Part shown: positions 46,801 through 58,100 of the stretch, one piece after another
How the letters are laid out: every line of letters begins with the position of its first letter
Position numbering within the stretch: the stretch's first letter is position 1
Source: Chelonoidis abingdonii
Lineage: Eukaryota > Chordata > Testudines > Testudinidae
NCBI RefSeq assembly: GCF_003597395.2
Contig: NC_133769.1
Span: forward strand, 49,369,675-49,433,674
DNA length: 64,000 nt
Direction: 5' to 3'
Notes under the pieces: model-generated
The model's database searches: none
What the model saw: only the letters and a program-made list of their open reading frames with translations
Told to the model about the DNA's origin: nothing
Program-made: the position numbers and the translations under genes

Positions 46801-48700
46801 AAAAAGCCAAAATAGAGTCAGGGATTGTAATACAGCAATAATTAAATGCACAAAGTGATACTGTCAATCAAATACCAGTGTGTGCAAAAGAAACATCTTT
46901 TACCAGGAGTAGTCTTACCAGAATTAAACACAAAATAGAAATCTAAAATCCTAAGCATACACAATTCAAAATTTCACAAGACTTTACTTACTTTAGAAGG
47001 CTGAAGATATTTACATAGCTGGTTTTAACACAATTTTCAGAAGTAGTTTTTGACACTAACATTCACCATTTCATTTATTCTCAGTGTCCTCAGATCTTTC
47101 ACTCTAATCCATTTATTTTTGTCAGTTAAACTAACCAACTCTTGTAGAGTGCCAGGACACTTATGTAGCATCTTTAAACTATGGGTTATTGCTGTTTGAG
47201 ACAGTGCTAGGTTCCATGGAGGACAGAAAAGATGACCCCTCTCCACAATCTGCCCTATTTGTTCACCTGGACCGCAGTATAGATAGGCCTTCCAGGGAAA
47301 AGAGATTTGAAAGAGGGGATTGTCCTATTGGCTGCCTGATTTTCTCCTGCCATGGTTACTGTTATCACCTCATCTGTGGCTTAATTAATATTATTTCTCT
47401 CCAGTCTGCCTAAAACACTGCTGATATTTTCCCCCTTGCTCATTTGATCTGATCATGTTCACTACTCTTTCTGGATCCCAAAGCTGCTACTGAAGATTAG
47501 CCTGCTCAGCTGCACTTGCAGGTCCTGCCCAGCTTTGCCTTCTCTACATCCTGGATATTGTTTCTTACTGCTTTCTTATCCCTTCACTCTGCCAGGGATT
47601 TCCTCACTCACCCTCCTTTTCTCCCTCTCCCGTCTCTACACCATCATTCATGCTCTCCCTATGCATCTGAAGCAAGTTTTATATATCTGGAAATATGGAG
47701 GCTACCTATTGGTGGAACTGATAGTGTGTCATTCATAACTTCTCAGTGTGGATAAATGGAGCCTATACACTCCAAAAGCTCTCTCTAATGTTACTTGGTG
47801 TCAGTAATTTTGAAATCCAAACTATGCTATATCAGGTTTATGGAGGTTCCTTTCAGTTGGAGGGAAATGAAATGCAAAATGAACATTTCCTTCTGAACTG
47901 TTAAATCTTATACCTGACCCACTAATTTGTGATCTGAAGAATTCAGACTTCTGAGTAGGATGATGTTTGTTTGTTTATTTGAGATGAGCTTTTTCGTACA
48001 TCACAGTGCAGTGCTACAATTCATTGCAGTGCTACAATGGCCATGTTTGATTTTTAAATGCTTGTTTAGCTCCTAAATAATCAAAAGTATTCATAATAGT
48101 AAATTCATCGTGCCCTACATTTAGTGTTCCAAAGCACTGTGTTGAAATTCCATTATGCACCTACAGCCGCAATGATTTGCATTTTAAATAATGAATCTAG
48201 CATTCAGGAAAAGTGTTAATCGATAGCCCAGAATACTGAAGCTATCACAATGGCTTCCCTTCCCTGCCCCACAAATGTTGTTTCATTTAAGTTAAAATGG
48301 TCAAAAGCAGCATTTTTCTTCTGCATAGTAGTTTTAAAGCTGTATTAAATCACTGTTCAGTTGTATGCTTTTGAAAGAACAACCATAACATTTTGTTTGA
48401 ACATTTCAGAGTTATGAACAACCTTAATTCCCAGTGTTCATAACTCTGAGGTTCTACATTTGTCCCGTTTGCAAATGATCAAGTTTGAACCAATCCTTTT
48501 TATTTCCCAGAAGTGTGGGCCATCTCACTTTAGCGTGTGCTTGTGCCAAAATGGGACCAAGCTAGAGAAAAGGGAGCTTAGTTGTACAAACAGAAGCCAA
48601 GGCCAAAGCAGTATTCAAGGTTCTCATTAAGGTTAGGGAAATCTGTCTCTATACAATGTCGAGTTGAACATACTGAAGATAACTGCCTGCAGACAGTAAC
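40816..48700. other. Intergenic sequence between ASZ1 and WNT2, left part
   Basis: No gene recognised. MIR-like fragments (GAGGCACAGAAAGGTTACGT near 42790, and 44530-44830 with AATTGAGGCACAGGGAG) are the only clear old repeats. The second is interrupted by sequence of the GGTGCCTA/TAGGCAC palindromic type. A G-rich tract (GGGGTGGGGTGGGG) lies at about 46010-46030. A small palindrome lies at 48399-48453. Confidence 0.5.
48399..48453. repeat. Small palindrome, likely short-transposon end
   Basis: GAACATTTCAGAGTTATGAA and TTCATAACTCTGAGGTTC are inverted around a short loop. It resembles short mariner-like elements of turtles. The full element borders were not found. Confidence 0.5.
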
Positions 48701-48718
48701 ATGCTGTACATAGGTCTA

Positions 48719-48900
48719 GGGGGAGGGATAGCTCAGTGGTTTGAGCATTCGCCTGCTAAATCCAGCGTTGTGAGTTCCCTCCTCCATAGGGCCACATAGG
48801 GATCTGGGGCAAAAATCTGCCTGGGGATTGGTCCTGCTTTGAGCAGGGGATTGGACTAGATGACCTCCTGAGGTCCCTTGCAACCCTGATATTCTATGAA
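48719..48900 (+). mobile_element. tRNA-derived SINE with CR1-like 3' tail (cryptodire type)
   Basis: The head has RNA polymerase III boxes: box A GATAGCTCAGTGG at about 48727 and box B near GTTGTGAGTTCC at 48767. The body contains GGTCCTGCTTTGAGCAGGG. The tail GGATTGGACTAGATGACCTC and TGAGGTCCCTTGCAACCCTG to ATTCTATGAA is nearly the same as the 3' end of the CR1 at 34268 (complement). This suits a SINE copied by CR1 enzymes, the pattern of the tortoise pol III SINE. It is not a functional tRNA gene. Confidence 0.88.
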
Positions 48901-51900
48901 AGGACGAGATAGTTTATCACATTCAAAGATCCTGCATGAGAGAAAGGGGTAGCTCCTGGCTTGTTTGTCACTACCATTCATTTACTGAGACATGACTGTC
49001 ACTATAAAGACAGGAACTCACATTTTTTTCCATTACACAAGTGGAAAACAAGCAATTCCACTGAAGTGAATTGGGATTTATGCTGGTGTACCTTAGTTCA
49101 GGCTCTGCTCCTGGAGCAGCGATATGCAGGGGAACGTGATCCCAGTTCAGTCTCAGGACAGTCTTGAGAGAAGGTAAGTTAACTCTGTCACTAAATGGTA
49201 CCGGCACAAACCTGGAAAGCCCTAGTGTACCAGCCTGGATTGCTTCCCTAAAGTAAATGTTACTTATAAACCATCCCCAGCCTATACAACAGGAAACCGA
49301 TTTTAAAACATATTTCAAAGGATCCTACGAATTTAGGTCCACAAATCATATTAAAACGCAATGGATTGTGGTGTGGGTGCTTTCCTTCCTTAGGCTCAAA
49401 TCCCGAGCTAAAAAGACTGCCCTCTTTTTTTTTAAAAGAGAGGGGGCTTGAGGAAAGGGGGGCAGGTAAGAAATAGGAAACAAGCAATGGTCAGACTTGT
49501 CTTGTCTTCACCGGGAGTTTACCACATGCACTATGTGGTAAGAAAACAGCTTTTGTCCTAGTGGCGACTCCCGGGCAACAGCGGGTGCAAGCAGATGGGG
49601 TGGCAATGGGAGAAGAGTAGGCGATGGTGGCTGGCTAGCAGGAACACGAGGGTGAGTGGGTGGTCTGCACTGAGGGAACAGGCTGGGGAGGGAATCTGGA
49701 TCCTGCCCAGCAGTGTCTTTCCCTGTGTCTGATGCGTTCAGCCTCCTGCCTTTCTCCAGAAAGGTTTTATACTCTTACATTTAAAAAAAATCTCCACGGT
49801 CTCTCTTGAGCTGGAGTTATCAACTACGGGGCTTTCACAGCCCGCCTGTTTCAGGCGAGGTCATTTCTTCTGCCTCCCCATCGGGTGAACTGCGTCTCCC
49901 TTGGCCAGGGTCACTGCAGACTGCGGAGTCGGATTTGTTCAGTCTACCCTGGGTGGGGCTGCTCGGAGCTGGGTTGGCAGCTGGACACGGTTTCCTCTCT
50001 ATCGCTATTTCTCAGTGTATTCGCTGGGAATGGAAAGCGCAGTTTCTGCTTAACAATTGCCATATGGAAGCCTTCAAATCCCTCCTCAGTGCCCTGGAGG
50101 ATACAAACTTCCAGGGAAGCATCTTCACTTTCTGGTCTATGTAAATCCTTGCCGAGTTTCCCTGCTTGTAGGCTCCCAGCTCCAGTACCTTGGTCGAGCT
50201 GGATCTCGGCCCGCCTCCAGCTCGCTAGAGACACAGACTTGTTGGGCTAGCTACGAGTGACCGCTGATCGCTCCCTGCCCCTTTGGCTGGGCCAAATGAC
50301 AAAATCCTGCTAGCAGTAAGGTCCGAGGTGCCCTTCCCTGGACCACGCATCGCCTGGGCTTCCCTCCACTCTGAAAGCAGATGGCTGCCGAATGCACTGG
50401 TCCTGGGGGGTATAAACCTGTCTTGGGATGGCAGTGACCAACCCTTATTTCAGTTCCGCGGCATCTAAACTAGCGCGGTAGAGTGTCACCTGGAATGTTG
50501 CTTCGGGGGAGGAAATCTCTAGCCTGGACGAGATGCTAGAGCCCCGTCAAGCCTAGAGAGAAGTGGGCTTGATCGATTTTTCCCTGCCTCACTATCTTCT
50601 AGATAGCAGCCTGCCCGAAGTCGGTTAGGACCTCGTCCAACTTCCATTGAAATCAATGGAAAAATTCCCTTTGACTGCAACAGGAGTTGGATCAGGTCCT
50701 AAATCTGCAATCCAGTCACCTTTCAGAGCGTTTGTTCTCTCTGTCGCCCCACTCCCTTAGAGAAGTTTAATTTGATCTTCAGTACATGGTATTTGAACAC
50801 ACACACCCACAAATTGCTTTGCAGCAACAATGTAGTGAGATATGATCTGTTAGTCTGGGCAAAGTTTTAAATGTAATTTGAAAGGGACAATTGAGCCGGA
50901 CAGTTGTCTGGTTTCCAGGTGGCACTTGAAGGAGCTAAGCACAGTAATTCACATACTAAACGTGTGCAATATGGATGCTGTGCTGTCATGTGAGCTGGCC
51001 TGACTATTTACAATGTGTTTGTTTTAACCGGTTGTTCTCTGCCGGACTGTTGTCTGAAGAGTCTGCCACACAGTCAATGCGCTACAATTCGGAGTAGACT
51101 GTTCGGGCCAAAAGTCAGGAGAAAAGAGGAAGCTGCTTTGCTAGGAATCGGGGTGATATTTACACGAACAAGACCTCAGCGTGTTAAATAACATGTTACC
51201 GAGTTTTCACACTTAAATGTGCTTGCGTTCACTGTGTTCATTTCACCCGGTCTCTATTCTTTTACAGAATCACCTTCAGCAGTTACAGTTCGTGTCCTCA
51301 GATGTGAAGAATTTAGACCATTCCCCTTCCTAATTGCCTAGGGCGGAGATTAATAAAAAAATCAAAATCATGGAAATATTTCCTTTTTATACATATAATG
51401 TCATAGTCCAGTTGCATGGTTCATATGGCGTGTCTGTATCTATAATTCCATACACACACGTGAATGAAATACCGTATAAAACGTTATATATCGATACCAG
51501 GTATTGAGAAGTGCTAAGTATTTTCCGTTGTTTGGCGACTTCACTGCTGTATTCTCAATAGTAACGTATCCCGGGCACGGTTTGGTAATTGTGTAGGGTT
51601 TGAATTAACTCTGTTTGGATTTAAGGTTATTGAAAGGCAACTGGCTCATCGGGATTCCTTCCCTAATCAGAGGTGTTACCTCCTCCAATGTCTCTTGACA
51701 TCGTTTCATCCATCAGCGTTAAGAAAGAAAGAAAGGCAGAACCCACCCAGTCTGTAAGCAATCCACACCAGCCCCTCAGCTTTTCTCTGACCGCAGAAGA
51801 GCTGCATCAGGGCAAGGAAGAAGGATGAGAGCGGGCTGATCTGGTTGCCCTCCTTGAGGATGTGATTCTGGACAAATTGAGCAGACTTCAGAGTTCTGCA

Positions 51901-52031
51901 CAGACATATTATAGAGCGTATCAGTAAATCTGACCCCTGGCAACCGTGACATGGGAATGGTGAGACTCTAGATCCAGTGAGGAGAGAAGCCCTCAAGGTG
52001 CATTTGGTTCTGTGTCAGTAGTTTTTGTTCC
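48901..52031 (+). other. Intergenic sequence upstream of WNT2; promoter probably here
   Basis: From about 49500 the sequence becomes less AT-rich and repeat-poor, as expected near a developmental promoter. No clear TATA box was recognised. A small reptile-type repeat fragment (CCAACTTCCATTGAAATCAA) lies near 50640. Open frames at 49806-50250 lack any known similarity and are taken as chance. Confidence 0.4.
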
Positions 52032-52091
52032 ATGGGATTTCCTCCGCCTTTCGCATTAGAACCGATGTGGAGTGAAGTGTTTCTAATATGA
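52032..52091 (+). promoter_or_regulatory. Upstream ORF overlapping the WNT2 start codon
   Basis: An ATG at 52032 (followed by G at +4) opens a 19-codon frame whose TGA at 52089-52091 overlaps the WNT2 ATG as ATGA. A second ATG at 52065 is in the same frame. If the transcript starts upstream of 52032, this reading frame could lower WNT2 translation or depend on re-initiation. Transcript start and conservation are unknown. Confidence 0.4.
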
Positions 52092-52167
52092 ACTTTCGCT
52101 TTGGGATCTGGTTCGCTGTTCCACTGATCTTGTTCTGGGAAACCCCAGAAGTCACTTCTTCGTGGTG
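52088..52167 (+). CDS. WNT2: WNT2 exon 1: start codon and signal peptide
   Basis: The ATG at 52088 opens a 27-residue leader, [20 protein letters not shown] then EVTSSWW. It has a hydrophobic core and the SSWW motif that precedes exon 2 in WNT2 proteins. The donor is GTAAGT at 52168, and the exon ends in phase 2 so that TG+G restores the second tryptophan. Adenine at -3 gives an acceptable initiation context. The exon is too short to stand out as an open frame and was found by reading for the leader. Its leader sequence differs much from human, as signal peptides often do. Confidence 0.87.
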
Positions 52168-55100
52168 GTAAGTTCTGCAATTACAAGGGGTTTATTTGCT
52201 CTTGGGTAAGGTGGGATAAAATTAATGGTAAACTAGAAGAATTGACACTCCCACCCCTTTAGTGATCACACAAAAATATATCGCCGCCGGCTATTCAGAT
52301 ACAAAACCCCCAATCCTAAATCGGTCCGAATTATCCTACATCTTCTCTCAACTTCTCTTTTCCCTCCCAGCTCCCACTCCTCCTTCCCCATCCTTAACAA
52401 CTAAACGTCTGTTTTACTACATGTCCAAGTAGGACTCTTTGATCTGAGGACCGATCAGAGCTTTTAGCATGGACAGTAACAGCAGAGTCAGTTGGAGGTT
52501 GATTAAAATACACCCCGCATAGGTCCTATCACCAATTATATATAGAATCCGTGTAAGAATCGGCCGAAAGAAATGTATGAAGATTTTGCATATGGCATGC
52601 AATAAGTTTTTGCATCGTTCAGGTTCAGGGATATATCTGATTAATTCTCCTTGATTGAATATCCTTGCTCCTTTATTTACTTATTTTTCATGTAAAATGA
52701 CAGCTGAACAGGAACTTGTCAGAAAATCTGTCGGGTAACAATGCAGTGGCCAAATGAATCGATGAAAATAAGAGGCATGGTGCAGTTTGTACTAGGGCAA
52801 AGTGAGAGAGAGAGAGAGAATTGTCAGAATAGTCTAGAGCAGAATTTTGTTCAAACCCTCGATCCCCTCCAGCCTTTCCTCCAGGAGAGAAAAAAATGTT
52901 TCTCATCGCTGAATTAAAACCTCCAAATGAATAGTGGACAAGCCTGTAGGGACCACAGCTCCTAGTTCAAAAGATATTTGAGCTGGTTGTGATGCTCCTA
53001 AGCGAGCTGCAAAACACGGGGCTAATTAAGGGGGCGCCTAAATCTGAGATTTCCTTCAGAAAATGGGGTCTTAAAACAAAACAAAACAAAACAGACAAAC
53101 CTCACTGAGGAGTTTAACTTCCCCTTGTAAACATACTGACCAGGGAATGCATTTAACCTTGACACGGCTGACACTGGATCAAAGGTTGATTTATCAGACT
53201 GGCCATTTTTCAATACAACTGCTAGTTCTGTTTCCTAGGTGCATAAACATTATTTATTGCCAGGGCTTTTTGTCACGGTGTCTTTTACCTGTTACCGAAT
53301 ATCTATACATTTTTTTTGCAAACAACAGCTTTAACGATTTGATGAGCTTATAAGCGAATGAAAACACGGCAAAAAGACATTTGCTCCTGTTTGATCGCTT
53401 CAAAAGACAGCCATGGCGGTTTGGGTTTTCTAAGAGATACCTTTCTAAACAGTTCAGGGCTAATTGCGAACATCTGGCTACAGATGATGATGTCATTTAG
53501 AAAAAAAATGACAAAACCCAAAGTAAGGCGCTATGAAGGAGATTTTGGTTCTTCCAAAGGCTCAGGAGGAATATCGGGCAGGCAAACGATTTTGAAAGGA
53601 TTTCTACCAAAAAAGCAAATGCGGCTGTAAATTAGACTCCACATTAAATGGACTCTGGACCAGCGGATGATCTGAATGCAGTCCCAGCAAGAGCCGACTT
53701 AGCCGCTGTGGGGCCTTTGCTCCTTGGAGGGAAATAAGAGGAAAGCGCAGGGAACCGTACAGAGCGCTGGAAGCAGCGTTGGCTCCTGGCAAACAGCCAG
53801 GCAGAAGGGCACATGTCCCTGTTCGAGTCCCACTCGCCGGCCCCTCCCCAGTAGCTCCCCATACCCACGCAGTCCCCTCCTCGCAGCTCATCCTCCCCCA
53901 GTCCGTGCCCCCCCCACCCCGCTAGCTCAGCCTGTCCGCGCACGCACCGCCGCTCGCCCGCGGGCCCCACTCCTCGCCCCGCTGCTTATGCGCCTTTGCT
54001 CCCCGCAGGTACATGGGGGTCGTGGGCTCGTCGCGGGTGATGTGTGACAACGTGCCGGGCCTGGTGAGCCGGCAGCGGCAGCTGTGCCAGCGGCACCCCG
54101 AGGCCATGCGCTCCATCGGGCTGGGCGTGGCGGAGTGGACGGCAGAGTGTCAGCACCAGTTCCGCCAGCACCGCTGGAACTGCAACACCCTGCACTGGGA
54201 CCGGAGTCTCTTCGGCAGGGTCCTGCTACGCAGTAAGTGCTCGGCCTGCGGGGGGACCCGTGAGGCGCCTCCGCCTGGGGCACGCGCGAGTCACCACTGG
54301 GGGAGCAGGCGGGATCCCTGTCCCCGGTGGGGGTGTGGGGGAGAAGGCGGGATCCTGCCCCTGGCGGACAGTTGAATTGCGCACAACACGTGGGGGTCAC
54401 ACGAGCTATGAACCAGCACGTGCAGAGAAAGTCGGAGAAGCCGCCCATGTGCCCTAAGAGGCTCCACCCGCAACGGGAGACTAATCTGCCCTTAGCGTGC
54501 TCCTGGTGAGTCATTAGCGGAGAGACCTGAGGCAGCCTGACACTGACACACGTGCCTTTCGGAGAGCTGGCTGCAGCGTGTGTGTGTTGGGGGGTGCGTG
54601 ACATCTGCTTCCAGCCCTTAGAGCCACGAAGCGCGCTCTGCTGTTCCCTGGCTGATGCTTCGCAGACGGTGTTGCGCTCATGCTACCATGTAATCACCCG
54701 GCCCCTGGGATGGGAGGCGGCCAAAAGTACAGCACAGCGTCTCTAGGCTTCGCCTGGGGAGCGATCATCCCACCATTACCCTCCGCAAGAATGAATTCAT
54801 TGCGACTGTAAATTAGTCTGTGTTCTGGGAGTACTTCTAAACGCGCTGAAAGGACTAACGCTCCCTGCCTCCACCTAGAGCTCTGCTGGCCACTTAAATA
54901 TTGTCACCAGCGAATCAGCCTCACGTGCTTTTTGTCTTCAGAAAAGCTTTACCAGTAACCTTGGTGACGGCTGCTTGGAGTTGTTAGCTACATTTCCCAC
55001 AACCCACAAACTATTAAGTGCATTACAAAGTGTTGTTAAAACTGACGATGTTTGAAACAGGAGAGTAGCGCCTGTGAAATGGTTCTCGATTTATTTCTTT

Positions 55101-58100
55101 AAAACAATAGTTGTTTGAAATCTTTGGATCATAAATCAGAAAAAAAAATTAAGTCAATTTACGATAACCCACGAATAATACAATTAACAAGGGGATTCAT
55201 TTATTATGTACTTTGGCACAGCTCCTCAGCTGGTGCATATTGTCACAACTCCATTGATTTTAATGCAGCTATGACAATGTACATAAGCTGGGGATCTGCC
55301 CTTTTAAAGTTAATTCTTAGCACTATTTTAAGCTTTGTCATGGTTATGTAATTTCAGGGGGAAATATGGTATTGTTCTTTGTCAGGCAAAGAATCAGAAA
55401 CAGTCTCTAGATAAGAAGCCTTGCTCTGTAGGTGCATACAATTGTTAGTTTACAAGTAAGATTAAATTTATATAACCATGTTATTATAAAATGTTATTAG
55501 TCAACAAACACTTCTTACAAGACAAATATATCAAAGCATGAGGAGTAGATGGCCTGTAAACCAGTCCCAGGTATATATAACTCATTATCCTAGAGCACTA
55601 CACTTTGGCAAAAGAAATGCATCTTCCATTTTGTAAGTAACTCAAATTTAGCTGTGAATTTCCTTTGTAAAAATGCTTAACTTCAAAACACAAGTGTGAA
55701 AGAGGACAATTAGAACCAAATTCTGCTGTTCTACTGATTTATGGCTCTGACGTTTAGGTTGCATATGCAGGTGAGTATGAAAGTACAGAATATCATCTGT
55801 TGATGATAGGTGGGTGTAAATGGAAACTGGCGTTAATATCGTTCCTGTTCAGTTAATATTAGAATTAGTTAATATAATTGCAGTTAACTCATGCAATTTA
55901 CTAAAAAATTAATCATGATTAAAATATTGTGATTAATCGCAGTTTTAATTACACTGTTAATAGAATAGCAGTTGAAATTTTAAATATTTTGGATGTTTTC
56001 TACGTTGTCAAATATATTGATTTCAGTTACAACAGAGAATATAAAGTGTACAGTGCTCACACTATATTATTATTTTTGGTTACGAATATTTGCACCGTAA
56101 AAATGATAAACAAGATAATTAGTATGCAATCTATTAATTGTGAAAGTGCAATTTATAAATGTAGATTTTGTTGTTGTTACATAACTGCACTCAAAAACAG
56201 AACAATGTAAAACTTTAGAGCCTACAAGTCCACTCAGTCCTACATCTTGTTCAGCCAATTGCTAAGACAAACAAGTCTGTTTACATTCACGGGCGATAAT
56301 GCTCCTGGTTTCTTATTTACAATGTCACCTGAAAGTGAGAACAGGTGTTCACATAGCACTTTTGTAGCCTGCATTGCAAGGTATTTACATTCCAGACATG
56401 CTAAACATTCATATGCCCCTTCATGCTTTGGTCACCATTACAGAAGACATGCTTCCATGTTGATGACGTTCATTTAAAAAAAACAAGTGTTAATTAAATT
56501 TGTGACTGAACTCCTTTGGGGAGAGTTGTATGTCTCCTGCTCTGTGTTTTACCCGCATTCTGCCATATATTGCATATTATAGCAGTCTCAGATGATGATC
56601 CAGCATGTTGTTCGTCTTAAGAACACTTTCACGACAGAATTGACTAAATGCAAAGAAGGTATCAATGTGAGATTTCTAAAGATAACTACAGCGCTTGAAT
56701 CAAGGTTTAAGAATCTGAAGTGCCTTCCAAAATCTGAGAGGGACGAGGTGTGGAGCATGCTTTCAGAAGTCTTAAAAGAGCAACACTCCAGAAACTACAC
56801 CAAAAAAGAAAATCAACCTTCTCCTGGTGGCATCTGACTCAGATGATGAAAATGAACATGTGTCAGTCTGCACTGCTTTGGATCATTATCAAACAGAACC
56901 AATCATCAGCATGAAAGCATGTCCTCTGAAATGGTGGTTGACGCATGAAAGGACACACGAATCTTTAGAACATGTGGGACGTAAATATCTTGAAACACCA
57001 GCTACCACAGTGCCATGCAAATGCCTGTTCTCATTTTCAGGTGACATTGTAAACAAGAAGCGGGCAGCATTACTTTCAGCACATGTAAACAAAATTATTT
57101 GAGCGAGTGGCTGAACAAGAAGTAAGACCGAGTGGACTTGTAGGCTTTAAAGTTTTACATTGTTTTATTTTTGAATGCAGTTTTTTTGTGTGCATAATTC
57201 TACATTTGCAAGGTCAATTTTCATGATAAAGAGATTTGCACTACAGTACTTGTATTAAGTGAATTAAAAATACTATTTCTTTTGGTTTTTACAGTGCAAA
57301 TATTTAGAATAGAAATAAATATAAAGTGAGCACTGTCCATTTGGTATTCTGTTTTGAAATTGAAATCAGTATATTTGAAAATGTGGAAAACATACAAAAT
57401 GTTTAAATAATGGGAATTATATTATTATATTATTAACAGCACGATTAATCATGATTAATTTTTTTAATCGCTTGACAGCCCTAGTTAATACTGTTTAGAG
57501 ATGAGATGACAGGAAGACCACCTTCAGAACACATACATGGCTGCTTTACCTGTGCTTCCCCCACTGCACAACCCCAACATTGTGCATAATAACCATCTAG
57601 GCTGCAAGTACAGCTGAGGTTTTGTAGCCACATTGTGACTCTCTCATCTGACCCAGTCATGGAAAATATCCCAACTGCAGCATTTTTCCTCAGACAGACA
57701 GGTGTCACCGAGCTTGTTGTGTTTTCATCACCCATTTTGCCTAAGTGCATTCTGGGAAAATCTAAGCAGCCATCCCAAACTGCCTCAGCAAGAGATAGAA
57801 TGCAAACTGAATGGCACCAGCACCAAGTGGAACAATGCACCCTGGGATTTCTGCTACCACATAGAGCATTGGGAAGGAGGCCTGGTCAAACTGATGACAT
57901 AGGCACAGGTAGCATTGAACATTCTCTCAGGTGCTTGGCTGGTTCATACTCTCATACTCAGCTTCTAAGTGATCGCTGTGTGTGGGGTTAGAAGGAATTT
58001 TCCCCCAGGTCAGATTGGCAGTGACTTTGAACTGGGTTCATTTCCCTCTATAGCATGTGGGTACGGATTACTTGTCAAGATTATCTAGGTGTGTTTCACT

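Noticed and set aside
48719..48790. A tRNA gene
   Set aside because: Pol III boxes are present but the cloverleaf is degenerate and it is fused to a SINE body and CR1-like tail.
49806..50250. Overlapping open frames upstream of WNT2
   Set aside because: Open on both strands in less AT-rich sequence, no family similarity.
53927..54604. 225-codon open frame on the minus strand
   Set aside because: It is the antisense of the GC-rich WNT2 exon 2; stop codons are rare there on both strands, and the product is low-complexity.
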